Positions 23,204-32,051 are shown, counted from the first letter of the stretch. The stretch is 43,317 bases of DNA from Terrimicrobiaceae bacterium (GCA_028713285.1 JAQTOP010000020.1:1-43317); one strand, 5' to 3'. The notes: a model not told the origin generated them from the letters alone. A program made the numbers and translations.

Positions 23204-24687
23204 AATCCGGCAAGATCGACTACGGCGATGTGCAAGGTTTGGTCCGCTTCGGATACAAGCGGATGACGCAGGCGCGTTACGATCTCCTCCGAGTGAAGAA
23301 CGCCACTGCGGCCCGTGCCTGGCTGCGCGCCGCGCCGGTGACCACTGCCGTGTCGATGGACCCGCCGCCCAAAACCGCCCTGCAGATCGCGTTCACGGCG
23401 CCGGGTCTCCGCGCGCTCGGCCTGCCGGAATCCGCGATTGCAGGCTTCTCGCACGAGTTCCGCACCGGAATGGCGACGGAAAGCCGCGCGCGGCAGTTGG
23501 GCGATGTCGGAAGCAACGCGCCCGAATGGTGGGCGTGGGGCGGCCGCTCGAAGGAGCCGCATCTGGTCGTCATGTTTTTTGCCGAACCGGGACACTTCGA
23601 ATCGCTGGTCGAGATCTGCACCGGAGCCGCGTGGCAGGAGGCTTTTGAGCCGCTCGTGCCGCCCCTGGGCACGGCGGACCTCGATGGCATCGAACCCTTC
23701 GGATTTGTGGACGGAATCAGCCAGCCGCAAATCGACTGGGAGCAATCGAAGAAAACGTCCGATCCCCAGCTCGACTACACGAACATCGCCGCCCTCGGCG
23801 AGTTCCTGCTGGGCTATCGAAACGAATACGGAAAACTCACCGAGCGGCCGCTGCTCGAGCCCAGCGCCGCGAGCGAGGGGTTGCTCGCCGCGGCGGACGA
23901 TTCCGCAAAAAGAGATCTCGGTGTCAACGGCACCTATCTCGTGATGCGCCAGCTCCAGCAGGACGTGCGGGGGTTTTGGGAATTCGTCAACGGGCAGTCC
24001 GGCGGCAATCCGGCGGAAGCCGCGAAGCTGGCCGCGGCGATGGTGGGCCGCACGACGGGCGGCGACCCGCTCGCGCCTGTCCGAGATGAGCCGATCCCCG
24101 GAGTCGATCCGCAGGACGCTGCCGCAAATCAATTTACGTTCGATCAGGATCCGACGGGCAGCCGGTGCCCCTTTGGCGCGCACGTCCGCCGTGCGAATCC
24201 ACGGAATGCCGATTTTCCGGGCCGCCCGGCCAATTTCCTGAAGAAGCTCATCATCATGCTCGGCTTTGGGCCGAGAGGTTTCCGGGACGACCTGGTGTCG
24301 CCCGTGCGCTTTCATCGCATCCTGCGGCGCGGCCGCGAATACGGCGTCGAGCCGCCTCCGGCGACGCCACCGACCGCCGATCCCGAGCGCGGGCTGCATT
24401 TCATTTGCCTCAACGCCAATATCTCGCGCCAGTTTGAGTTCCTGCAAAACGCCTGGATCGCGAACACCAAATTCTCCGGCTTGAGCGGCGAGAGCGACCC
24501 GCTGCTCGGCAATCGCCAGACGATCCCGGGGTGTCCGGTGAGCAGCGATTTCAACATCCCGGCCGAGGGCGGGCTGCGGCGCCGCGTCTCGGGACTGCCG
24601 CAATTTGTCACCACGCGCGGCGGCGCCTATTTTTTTCTCCCGAGCATCCGGGCGCTGCGCTACTTCGCCGCACTCGGAGACGGATAG
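23200..24687 (+). CDS. DyP-type peroxidase
   Basis: Dye-decolourising peroxidases are heme enzymes that use H2O2 or other hydroperoxides to oxidise bulky substrates. The 495-residue product has the catalytic GxxDG motif as GFVDGISQP with Asp171, the proximal heme ligand His328 in CPFGAHVRRANPR, and the distal Arg in HRILRRG (372-378). All the core residues are present, so an active peroxidase is expected. No Tat or Sec signal is visible, so it would be cytosolic unless carried by a partner such as the neighbouring membrane protein. The ATG at 23200 overlaps the preceding stop by 4 bases and was preferred over one 5 codons upstream. Confidence 0.92.
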   Translation: MKSGKIDYGDVQGLVRFGYKRMTQARYDLLRVKNATAARAWLRAAPVTTAVSMDPPPKTALQIAFTAPGLRALGLPESAIAGFSHEFRTGMATESRARQLGDVGSNAPEWWAWGGRSKEPHLVVMFFAEPGHFESLVEICTGAAWQEAFEPLVPPLGTADLDGIEPFGFVDGISQPQIDWEQSKKTSDPQLDYTNIAALGEFLLGYRNEYGKLTERPLLEPSAASEGLLAAADDSAKRDLGVNGTYLVMRQLQQDVRGFWEFVNGQSGGNPAEAAKLAAAMVGRTTGGDPLAPVRDEPIPGVDPQDAAANQFTFDQDPTGSRCPFGAHVRRANPRNADFPGRPANFLKKLIIMLGFGPRGFRDDLVSPVRFHRILRRGREYGVEPPPATPPTADPERGLHFICLNANISRQFEFLQNAWIANTKFSGLSGESDPLLGNRQTIPGCPVSSDFNIPAEGGLRRRVSGLPQFVTTRGGAYFFLPSIRALRYFAALGDG

Positions 24688-24752
24688 CAGGCGCGCCGCT
24701 CGACACCCGCCCGCCTGCCCGGTAGCGTATCGGACTCGCACGGCGGAAGCAG

Positions 24753-25616
24753 ATGACGGCGAGATGGATGGCAATGCGGCATGCGGGCGCGGGATGGATC
24801 GCGGCTGGCCTCCTCGCGTCCACGGGCATCACCGCTTCCGGCGCCGAAATCGACGCGGACGCGTGGTCGCGGTATATGAGCAACGCCTCGAATTCCGACG
24901 TTCCGAGCCAGCGGCTGGCGGATGTTTTCCTCGGCGGACGCATCGGCGTGGGCGTGTCGGGCGTGATCGGCCGCGACTGGCGGTGGCATGGCGGAATTCT
25001 CACCGAAGGCGACGTGGCGCTGCGCTATCCCGGGCTCAGCCAGATCGAGGGCGGCGCGAAGGCCGGGCTCGAGTATAAATTCGGACTGGGTTGGCGGGCT
25101 CCCAAGCTGCAGGCGGAGATTTATTCCGGCGCGCGGGCGGCGGGGCAGGCCGGCGCCTCCGGGCTGAGGCTCGCGCCGTCGGTCGGGGTCACCTGGCAAT
25201 TTGCCGAACGCTGGGGCGTGAGCGGACGCTACGCGCCGGAGTGGTTCTACGCCGAGGGCGCGCTTTTCGACTCCGCCTCGCATTCGCTCTCGGCCTCGGC
25301 GTGGTTCGACGTCTTTCCGGCGACGCGCTTGCAATTGACCGGCGGCTTCCGCCACGGCGACGTGGTGTCCTACGCGATCCCGCCCCGCCCGGATCTCGTG
25401 GCGCTTGCCGATGTCAAGCAGCCGACCGATGTCTTCGGCGGCGAACGGATTGCCTATCGTTTTGTTGCGGATACCTACAGCCTCGAGATCGCGATCGATC
25501 AAACGCTGACCGAGCGGTTGAGCTTGCGGGCCGCATACCGATGGGAGATCACGCAAAAGGACGCCGTCGATTATGGAAACCATATCCTCGAATTCGGGAT
25601 TCGGTCCCAATTTTAA
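24753..25616 (+). CDS. Outer-membrane beta-barrel protein
   Basis: The 287-residue product has a signal peptide (hydrophobic AAGLLASTGITASGA, cleavage near residue 31) and then alternating amphipathic strands such as RIGVGVSGVIG, AGLEYKFGLGW, SVGVTWQFAERWGVSGRYAP and LEFGIRSQF, ending in Phe as outer-membrane barrels usually do. No specific transport substrate can be assigned. Its end overlaps the following copper-protein gene by 44 bases, so the two are linked, and the cyclase gene follows. Either ATG at 24753 or one a few codons on (24768) could be the start. Confidence 0.75.
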   Translation: MTARWMAMRHAGAGWIAAGLLASTGITASGAEIDADAWSRYMSNASNSDVPSQRLADVFLGGRIGVGVSGVIGRDWRWHGGILTEGDVALRYPGLSQIEGGAKAGLEYKFGLGWRAPKLQAEIYSGARAAGQAGASGLRLAPSVGVTWQFAERWGVSGRYAPEWFYAEGALFDSASHSLSASAWFDVFPATRLQLTGGFRHGDVVSYAIPPRPDLVALADVKQPTDVFGGERIAYRFVADTYSLEIAIDQTLTERLSLRAAYRWEITQKDAVDYGNHILEFGIRSQF

Positions 25617-26247
25617 GCCCCTGATCCTCGCGGTGGCCGCACTCGTTCTTGGCATTGGCGCGGCGCGGGCGGCCGACGTGACGGTGCTCGCGAAGGACGA
25701 TAAAGGTCGCGCCGTTCCGGATGCCGCCGTTTGGGTCGAGCAGGCGGGAAAACAGGCGCGGCCAAAACCGGTCGAGACCGAGATCGTCCAGAACCATCGG
25801 CAATTCATTCCGCGGGTGACGGTGATACCGGTCGGAAGCTCCGTGCAATTTCCCAACCGCGACACGGTGCAGCATCACGTCTATTCGTTCAGCCCGGCGC
25901 GGACCTTCGAGCTGCCGCTCTACATCGGCGAGTCGCCCCGAACGATCAACTTCGATCAGGCGGGCGTCGTGACCCTCGGCTGCAACATTCACGACTGGAT
26001 GTCGGCCAGCATCGTGGTCGTGAACACGCCATTTTTCGCGGTCACCGATGCCGGAGGGCGGGCGGTCGTGCGCGGCGTGCCCGGCGGCGACGTCGTCATT
26101 CACGTATGGCACCCGCGATTGCGCGGCGAGGCGATCGAGTGGCGGGCCGACCTTTCGGGCGGATCGATCCAGCGCGAGGCGGCGCTCAAGCTGCGGCCGG
26201 AATTCCGTCGGACGCCGCCGGATGCCGATGGAGGGACCTACCGCTGA
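25573..26247 (+). CDS. Periplasmic cupredoxin-like protein
   Basis: The 224-residue product has a signal peptide (PLILAVAALVLGIGAARA) and a plastocyanin-like core often annotated as methylamine-utilisation protein. Candidate type 1 copper ligands are His101 or His102 in TVQHHVYSF and Cys137, His140, Met143 in GCNIHDWM, all present. The C-terminal part (GRAVVRGVPGGDVVIHVWHP) resembles a carboxypeptidase-regulatory-like beta sandwich. A role in periplasmic electron transfer or copper sensing is likely. The gene overlaps the barrel gene by 44 bases and the cyclase start by 4 bases, forming a compact trio. Confidence 0.83.
   Translation: METISSNSGFGPNFKPLILAVAALVLGIGAARAADVTVLAKDDKGRAVPDAAVWVEQAGKQARPKPVETEIVQNHRQFIPRVTVIPVGSSVQFPNRDTVQHHVYSFSPARTFELPLYIGESPRTINFDQAGVVTLGCNIHDWMSASIVVVNTPFFAVTDAGGRAVVRGVPGGDVVIHVWHPRLRGEAIEWRADLSGGSIQREAALKLRPEFRRTPPDADGGTYR
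26230..26235 (+). promoter_or_regulatory. Shine-Dalgarno supporting a CTG start
   Basis: GGAGGG lies 8 bases before the CTG at 26244 and inside the end of the cupredoxin gene. There is no ATG, GTG or TTG in frame close upstream. This is the main reason for assigning the cyclase start to CTG. Confidence 0.55.
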
Positions 26248-27959
26248 AGCTGCATTTCTCCAGCCTGCGCGGGCGACTGGTGGCGGTGATCCTGTTGCTC
26301 CTCGCCGCCACGCAGGCGGCGACCTTTCTGCTCGTGGCGGCGGCGTCGCGCAGGGCCGCGCGCGAACGGATCGCGGTGGAATTGAGCGAAGCGTCGCGCA
26401 CGTTCGAGCGCATCGTCGAGCGGCGAATCCGGGAGTTGGGCCGCGCCGTCGAGCTGCTTTCGAGCGACTACGCGTTCGCATCGACCTTCACGCAGCTTCG
26501 CGAATCCAACAGCGCCGTCGCGCGGGCGACGCTCGAGTCCGCGCTCGAGAATTACCGGGGGCGCATCGGATCGGCGTCATTCCTTCGGCTGGTGTCGCTG
26601 GACTACAAGCTCCTGGCGGGCACGGAGCGGTCTGCTTCTGCGGGCGCCGGCGTTTCGGATCGTGCGGTCTTCGCCGCGGCGGAGGACTCGCCCGATTTCG
26701 AGGCGACGGCGGTCGAGGCACGCGATGGCCGCGCGCATCTCGTCGTGGTGCGTCCGCTGCTCACGCCCGACCCCGCGGCCTGGATCGTCGTCGGCTTCCC
26801 GCTCGACGACGCGCTGGCGGGGGAGTTTCGGGAGTTGAGCGACTTCGAGACCACATTCATCGACAAGGGGCGCATGGTGGCATCGACTTTTCACGACGCG
26901 CTTCGGCGGGATCTGGCGGGCGGCATTGCGCGGGGCGGGGAGCGCGCCGGGGCGGGGCTGCGCGAGGTGAGGCTGGGGAGTGCGCCTTATCTCGGAAGCG
27001 TCCTCGCGTTTCCCGGCGATCCGGATCACCGCGCCGCGATCGTCGTGCTGCGCTCCCTCGACACCGAACTTGCGCCGTTTCGAAAGCTCGAGAACGTGCT
27101 CCTGGCGCTGAGCGCCATTGCGCTGGGCGGCTCCGCGGTGGTGGGGTTCTTCGTTGCGCGCGGCGTTGCCCGGCCGGCGGTCCGGCTCGCCGAGGGCGTG
27201 CAGAAAATCGAGCGGGGCGACTACCGCGCGCGGGTGCCGGTGGAAACGCACGACGAGCTGGGCCGCCTCGCGGGCGCATTCAATCAAATGGCGGCGGGGC
27301 TACAGGAGCGCGACAAGGTGCGCGACATTCTCGGCAAGGTCGTCTCGCCCGAGATCGCGCGCGAGCTGATGAATTCCGAGGTGGCGCTTGGCGGAGAAGT
27401 GCTGGAGGCGTCCGTCCTCTTCACCGATTTGCGGGGTTTCACGGCCTTCAGCGAGACGCAAAGCCCGCAGGCGCTCGTCAGCCAGCTCAACGTCTATTTC
27501 ACCGCGATCACCGAGGCGGTCGAGGCTCACGGCGGCATTGTGGACAAGTATGTCGGCGATGCGGTGATGGCCGTCTTCGGCGCGCCCGTGCGCGTCCCGG
27601 ATCATGCGGACCGCGCCGTCGAGGCGGCGCTTGCGATCCTGCATGCGGAGGAGCGGCTCAATGGCGATCGCGCGAGCGAGGGACTGCCGCCTTTTCGGAC
27701 CGGCATCGGAATCAGCGCGGGAGTTCTCGTGGCGGGGAACATCGGCTCCGCGACGCGGCACAACTACACCGTCATCGGAAACGAGGTGAATCTCGCGTCG
27801 CGACTCGAGGGCCTGACGAAGTCGCCGGAATTCCGCGCCCGGATCATTTGTAGCGACGCGGTGCGCGAAGCATTTCAGCGTCCGCATTCCCTTCGCGATC
27901 TCGGAGAAACGGAGATTCGCGGGAAGGCTCGATCGCTCCGCATCTGGGCCGTCGAGTGA
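26244..27959 (+). CDS. Membrane-bound class III adenylate cyclase with extracytoplasmic sensor and HAMP
   Basis: The protein makes cAMP from ATP in response to an outside cue. Read from CTG 26244 it has 571 residues: a membrane helix (about 12-35), an extracytoplasmic sensor domain of CACHE-like size (about 36-280), a second helix (about 285-310), a HAMP linker (VARPAVRLAEGVQKIERGDY on) and a cyclase domain. Metal-binding Asp395 (LFTDLRGFTAF) and Asp439 (DKYVGDAVMAVFG), purine-contacting Lys435 and Thr509, and transition-state Asn516 and Arg520 (VNLASRLE) are intact. The CTG overlaps the preceding stop (CTGA) and follows GGAGGG at 26230; a GTG at 26280 would remove the charged N-terminus (KLHFSSLRGR). 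Neighbours suggest it senses something linked to the copper protein. Confidence 0.9.
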   Translation: MKLHFSSLRGRLVAVILLLLAATQAATFLLVAAASRRAARERIAVELSEASRTFERIVERRIRELGRAVELLSSDYAFASTFTQLRESNSAVARATLESALENYRGRIGSASFLRLVSLDYKLLAGTERSASAGAGVSDRAVFAAAEDSPDFEATAVEARDGRAHLVVVRPLLTPDPAAWIVVGFPLDDALAGEFRELSDFETTFIDKGRMVASTFHDALRRDLAGGIARGGERAGAGLREVRLGSAPYLGSVLAFPGDPDHRAAIVVLRSLDTELAPFRKLENVLLALSAIALGGSAVVGFFVARGVARPAVRLAEGVQKIERGDYRARVPVETHDELGRLAGAFNQMAAGLQERDKVRDILGKVVSPEIARELMNSEVALGGEVLEASVLFTDLRGFTAFSETQSPQALVSQLNVYFTAITEAVEAHGGIVDKYVGDAVMAVFGAPVRVPDHADRAVEAALAILHAEERLNGDRASEGLPPFRTGIGISAGVLVAGNIGSATRHNYTVIGNEVNLASRLEGLTKSPEFRARIICSDAVREAFQRPHSLRDLGETEIRGKARSLRIWAVE

Positions 27960-27975
27960 CCGGCGGGATCGCGGC

Positions 27976-29190
27976 CTACGCTTTCGCCGCAACCTGCGCG
28001 GCGAGGTAAACCTCCCGCACGCTGGCTCCGGCGGCCTCGGCCGCCCGACGGCACGATTCGAACTCCGGCGCCGCCTGCACCAGCTCGTCGCCGAGCCAGC
28101 CGCGTTTGATTTCCACGGCGCCAAAAGGCGTGCCGACGGCGACGATCTCGCGGCGCAGCTTCAACCGGCGGCAATCGTGCATCCGCACCCCGAAGGCGCT
28201 CGTCTCGCGCAGGATCAACCGCGCGAACTCGTCCGCCCGCGCCGGTTCCGTGAGCACCGTGAGCCGGAAGGCGGGCCGGTTTTTCTTCATGTGAATCGGA
28301 GCGACAAAGACGTCGAGCGCTCCGGCATCCAGCAGCTTCGCGGTCGCGGCGGCGAGGAGTTCCGGCGAAAGATCGTCGAGGTTGCTCTCGATTTCGGTGA
28401 CCGTGTCGCTTTCGGCGTCCTCCGACGTTTCACCGAGCACGGCGCGCAGCACATTCGGACGATGCGGCGTGTCGCGCGTGCCGGCGCCGTAGCCGATGCG
28501 CTCGACGGCGAGTGCGGGCATGGGGCCGAAGCTGACGGCGAACTCCGCGAGCAGCGCCGCGCCGGTCGGCGTGATGAATTCCATCGGCTCCTCGATCTGG
28601 CCGAGCGGAATGCCGGCGAGGATTTCGAGCGTGGCCGGGGCGGGGAGGGGAAAATGTCCATGCGCGCAATGGATGGTACCCGTGCCTTCGACCAGCGCCG
28701 AGGCGATCACGCGCGGAGCGCCCAGGGATTCCAGCGCGAGGCAAAACGCGACGATATCCACGATGGAATCCACCGCGCCCACCTCATGAAAATGCACCTC
28801 CTCCGGCAACATGCCGTGGATTTTACCCTCGGCGACGGCGATGCGTTGAAACACCGCGACGGCTCGCGATTTCACGAAGGACGACAGCCCGCCCGCCTCG
28901 ATCAATGCGCGAATGTCGGCAAAGCTGCGTCCGTGCGCGTGCGGTTCGTCGCCATGGTCGTGATGCGGATGGCCGTGCGAATGGGAATGCTCGCGCAGAT
29001 GCACATCGAATTTCACGCCCTCGATTCCGCAGCGAATCTGCCGCGAGAAATGCAGGTGGAATTCGCCGCCGAGTCCGAGTTTTTCGAGTTCGCTCGCCAG
29101 GGCTTTCTGATCAGCGCCGAGATCGCACAGCGCGCCCACGGCCATGTCGCCGCCGATGCCGGAAAAACAATCGAGAAACAGGGTGCGCAT
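27976..29190 (-). CDS. larC: Nickel-pincer cofactor biosynthesis protein LarC
   Basis: LarC inserts nickel into the pyridinium bis-thiocarboxylate cofactor in a CTP-dependent reaction; the cofactor serves lactate racemase and related racemases. The 404-residue product starts MRTLFLDCFSGIGGDMAVGAL, the family N-terminus, and has EEVHFHEVGAVDSIVDIVAF, FITPTGAALLAEF and ESNLDDLSPELLA, all LarC landmarks. A His-rich loop (HSHSHGHPHHDH) follows around residues 83-100 and may store or deliver nickel. Here the protein is one continuous frame, whereas Lactobacillus splits it by frameshift. No larB or larE is in the window. The start at 29190 was chosen over a long upstream extension that is antisense to the next gene. 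Confidence 0.93.
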   Translation of the reverse strand: MRTLFLDCFSGIGGDMAVGALCDLGADQKALASELEKLGLGGEFHLHFSRQIRCGIEGVKFDVHLREHSHSHGHPHHDHGDEPHAHGRSFADIRALIEAGGLSSFVKSRAVAVFQRIAVAEGKIHGMLPEEVHFHEVGAVDSIVDIVAFCLALESLGAPRVIASALVEGTGTIHCAHGHFPLPAPATLEILAGIPLGQIEEPMEFITPTGAALLAEFAVSFGPMPALAVERIGYGAGTRDTPHRPNVLRAVLGETSEDAESDTVTEIESNLDDLSPELLAAATAKLLDAGALDVFVAPIHMKKNRPAFRLTVLTEPARADEFARLILRETSAFGVRMHDCRRLKLRREIVAVGTPFGAVEIKRGWLGDELVQAAPEFESCRRAAEAAGASVREVYLAAQVAAKA

Positions 29191-29218
29191 GGTTCCAACG
29201 TGCCGTAGGGGTGGCACA

Positions 29219-30445
29219 ATGGCATGTCGGCTTTTACTCGGCAATGTCGCTGCGTTTGTTTTCCCGTTCCTCGCATCGGCTGCATCCCTGCCTGAATTCG
29301 CGGCGCTCAATGCGGCTTTCGGCGTTCCGGTTTGGGCGGACGACAATTTGTGGGACGATTCCGATATCGACGTGGCTCGACGGCTGCAATGGCAGCCCGA
29401 ATCGAGCACGAACGACGATTCCAGTTTCCGCCGATATGCCGGTGCGAACGAGAGAGTTCTCGGCGCGCGTCCATTCTCGCTGGCCCTCCATGGCAAGGGC
29501 GGAAATGCCGACGAAATCTCGATGGTTTTCGCAAACAAGGGAGATGTTGGCGCCTCCGAAAACTATCGCCTGGGAATGGATTACAAGAAGCAGATTGCGG
29601 CAGATACACGGACGATTCGCGAGACGCTCACCCGCGCGCTGGGGCCTGCGAAAGCGGCGCAATTCGGCCAGGGAGCGCGGACGCGTGAGCGGGTCGAGCG
29701 CTGGGACTGGAACGGCCACGCCATTTTGCTCGCGGCGCCGCGCGGCGAATACGTGGCAGTGCGCATCGTGCCCACTGCGACCGCGGACGGCGAAGATTCC
29801 GGCCGGGTGACGGAACTCGATCTGCGCGAGAAGCTCAAGGCGCGCGTCGTGCGCCGGCCAAACGGCGACGTCGTGTTGAAGGACATTCCCATGGTGGACC
29901 AGGGGCCGAAGGGATATTGCGTGCCGGCGACCTGGGAGCGCGCGCTGCGATATCTTGGCATCCCGGCGGATATGTATGTTCTGGCGATGGCCGGGCAGGT
30001 CGAGCTGGGGGGAGGAATGACTTCCGATGCGATGATGGCTGGCGCGAACGACATTGTCGTTCGGAATGGCCGTCGCATGGTGACAACCGGTGGACGCCTG
30101 ACTACACGGGCGGTTGCCAGCTTTATCAACGCCGGCTTGCCGATCATTTGGGACATGCTTCTCGTACGGGAACTGGAGGTGAATATCACTTATCGCACAA
30201 TGTACCGTCTGAATGTAAGCGACTGGGATGATTATCGGCAGATGCTGAAGCCGTGGCGAAAGAGTGCAACCCGCATCCGGACGAACGAAAACGACGCCCA
30301 CATGTGCATGATCATCGGCTATAATTTTAGCACCGGCGAGATAGCGATCTCGGACTCGTGGGGGCCGGAATTTGCCGAGCGATGGATCACCGAAGAAGAG
30401 GCAAACGCGATCAGCGGTGGACGTTTCACGGTGGTGACGTGGTAG
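29219..30445 (+). CDS. Secreted C39-like papain-fold protein
   Basis: The 408-residue product has a signal peptide (MACRLLLGNVAAFVFPFLASA). The first 210 residues have no motif that I recognise. The C-terminal part carries a C39-type peptidase pattern: DQGPKGYCVPATWERALRYLG with Cys234, and NDAHMCMIIGYN with His361 followed by IAISDSWG. This is a papain-like layout with Cys, His and Asp. It may be a secreted protease or an inactive binding version. The start at 29219 follows a G-rich stretch (GGGGTGG) and lies 28 bases from the divergent larC start; an upstream start would overlap larC. Confidence 0.78.
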   Translation: MACRLLLGNVAAFVFPFLASAASLPEFAALNAAFGVPVWADDNLWDDSDIDVARRLQWQPESSTNDDSSFRRYAGANERVLGARPFSLALHGKGGNADEISMVFANKGDVGASENYRLGMDYKKQIAADTRTIRETLTRALGPAKAAQFGQGARTRERVERWDWNGHAILLAAPRGEYVAVRIVPTATADGEDSGRVTELDLREKLKARVVRRPNGDVVLKDIPMVDQGPKGYCVPATWERALRYLGIPADMYVLAMAGQVELGGGMTSDAMMAGANDIVVRNGRRMVTTGGRLTTRAVASFINAGLPIIWDMLLVRELEVNITYRTMYRLNVSDWDDYRQMLKPWRKSATRIRTNENDAHMCMIIGYNFSTGEIAISDSWGPEFAERWITEEEANAISGGRFTVVTW

Positions 30446-30551
30446 GAAGTGCCGATTGAGCGCGCCACAGTGCCAAAACGATCTTGAGGAAGTCCAGCCA
30501 AGGCTTTAAACCCGCATGAAAGCATAAGAAAATATACCCTTGGACCGTGCT
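30446..30551 (+). other. AT-richer intergenic stretch before the DUF4139 gene
   Basis: This 106-base gap is notably AT-rich for the window, with AAAATATA near 30530-30537, and probably contains the promoter for the two following secreted-protein genes. I could not pick a convincing -35/-10 pair. Sequence composition changes here and stays lower in GC until about 34660. Confidence 0.35.
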
Positions 30552-32051
30552 ATGAACCTGTGCCCGCGACGCCGAAAAGTTTTCCTTCGAAGAAGAGATA
30601 TTTTGCCGTTGGCGTTGCTGCCGGTTGCCTGCCTCTTCGCGGGCGGTCCCGAGATTACGATTTATCGTGGAGGAATCGGAATGGTGAGAGAGTCGCTGAA
30701 CCTGGATTTGCACGCGGGGCTCAATCCACTACAGTATCGTCCGCCGACCCAGATTATTCCAGAGTCAGTCGTGCTTCGGGACGTCGAAGCAAAGCAGCGA
30801 TTCAGGCTGATCGAGCAAGATTACGTGCCCGCTGCCACTGCGGATGGGTTGCTGGCGGAGAATGAGGGCGCAACGCTGGACTTTCTCGTGCGCGAGCCGG
30901 GACAAGCCCCTCGGCTTCAATCGGCGAAAATCGTGCGCGCTCCCAGACCCCCCTCGATCTGGCCTGGTGCGGACTGGCCCACGGATGTCGCCCGAAATAC
31001 GGGAAATCAAATCGCCTATAGCCAGGGACAGGTTATCATCGAGGTGGACGGTCGCTGGCAGTTCACGCTGCCGGGACAACCAGTCTTTCCCGCTCGACCG
31101 GAGGCTTTGTTTCCGGCTCTGGCGTGGAAACTGACGGCCGATCAGCCTGGGAAGGCCATTGCAAATCTGAGCTATCTATCCCGGGGCCTGAACTGGAAGG
31201 TCGATTACACCGCGATTAAAAAGGGCGATTCGCTGGAGTTCTCGGGCTGGCTGACAATCGACAATCGGACCGGGCTGAAGTTTTCCGACGCAAGTGTGTG
31301 TCTCTCGACCGCAGATGCGGGCAAGTTCTATCGTCCTGAGGGGTGGCGGGAGGAGTCCTCCGGCGAGGGTTCACGGTCCGACGAAGACCAGGCCGCCACC
31401 ACGGCGTTCCGGGTACTCGATGGACCGGTGACCATCGACGACCAGGCGAGCCGCCAGTTCGGGTTCGCATCTGTCGCGGATTTGAAAACGCAGCGCCTTA
31501 ACATTTATGAGGCGTTTCGCCTTGACCCCGGCGAGCGGCGCCAGCGGGGAAGCGCTTCGTTTATCGAGGATTCCCAAGTGGGAACGATTTCTTCTTCGGT
31601 CATTCGGCTCGTGGATGAAGTCGTCAACGCTTCGTCCGAAGGTTTGGGGCGACCCCTTCCCGGCGGACGGGTGAGGATATACGAGCGCGGTGCTGATGGA
31701 TCCCTTGATTGGCTGAACGAAGACCAGGTGGATTTTACGCCGGAGAATGGGTGGTTCCGCATTCCGTTCGGTGCCGCGCCGGGGCTGAAAGGCAGTCGTG
31801 TGCGGACGGATTTCAAGGTCAACCAGGAGGGGCGCTGGGCCGACGAATCCTTCTCGATCAATCTGCGCAATGGCACATCGACGCCCGCCGAAATTCGCGT
31901 CGTCGAGAACCTTTTCCGCGGCGGGAATTGGAGTATCACGGAAAGCTCGAACACCTTTCTGAAAATCGGCGACCGGTCCATCGAGTTCCGAGTGTCAGTG
32001 AAGCCTGGCGAAGAGAAGAAGCTCACATACACGGTCCACTACTCATGGTAG
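30552..32051 (+). CDS. Secreted DUF4139-type protein
   Basis: The 499-residue protein has an N-terminal basic region and hydrophobic signal (ILPLALLPVACLFAGG). It contains the features of the DUF4139 family: EITIYRGGIGMVRE, LSYLSRGLNWKVDYTAI, SGWLTIDNRTGLKFSDA, and late SVIRLVDEV, RTDFKVNQEG and VVENLFRGGNWSI segments. Such proteins are mostly beta and of unknown function. The ATG at 30552 was preferred over a TTG at 30540. Its stop overlaps the start of the following beta-propeller gene by 7 bases, so the two are coupled and probably act together outside the inner membrane. Confidence 0.8.
   Translation: MNLCPRRRKVFLRRRDILPLALLPVACLFAGGPEITIYRGGIGMVRESLNLDLHAGLNPLQYRPPTQIIPESVVLRDVEAKQRFRLIEQDYVPAATADGLLAENEGATLDFLVREPGQAPRLQSAKIVRAPRPPSIWPGADWPTDVARNTGNQIAYSQGQVIIEVDGRWQFTLPGQPVFPARPEALFPALAWKLTADQPGKAIANLSYLSRGLNWKVDYTAIKKGDSLEFSGWLTIDNRTGLKFSDASVCLSTADAGKFYRPEGWREESSGEGSRSDEDQAATTAFRVLDGPVTIDDQASRQFGFASVADLKTQRLNIYEAFRLDPGERRQRGSASFIEDSQVGTISSSVIRLVDEVVNASSEGLGRPLPGGRVRIYERGADGSLDWLNEDQVDFTPENGWFRIPFGAAPGLKGSRVRTDFKVNQEGRWADESFSINLRNGTSTPAEIRVVENLFRGGNWSITESSNTFLKIGDRSIEFRVSVKPGEEKKLTYTVHYSW

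Noticed and set aside
25731-26243. Extending the cyclase upstream to a 742-codon frame
   Set aside because: The first 171 codons run through the cupredoxin gene in another frame and give an Arg-rich sequence with no domain. The frame has no ATG, GTG or TTG close before the CTG at 26244.
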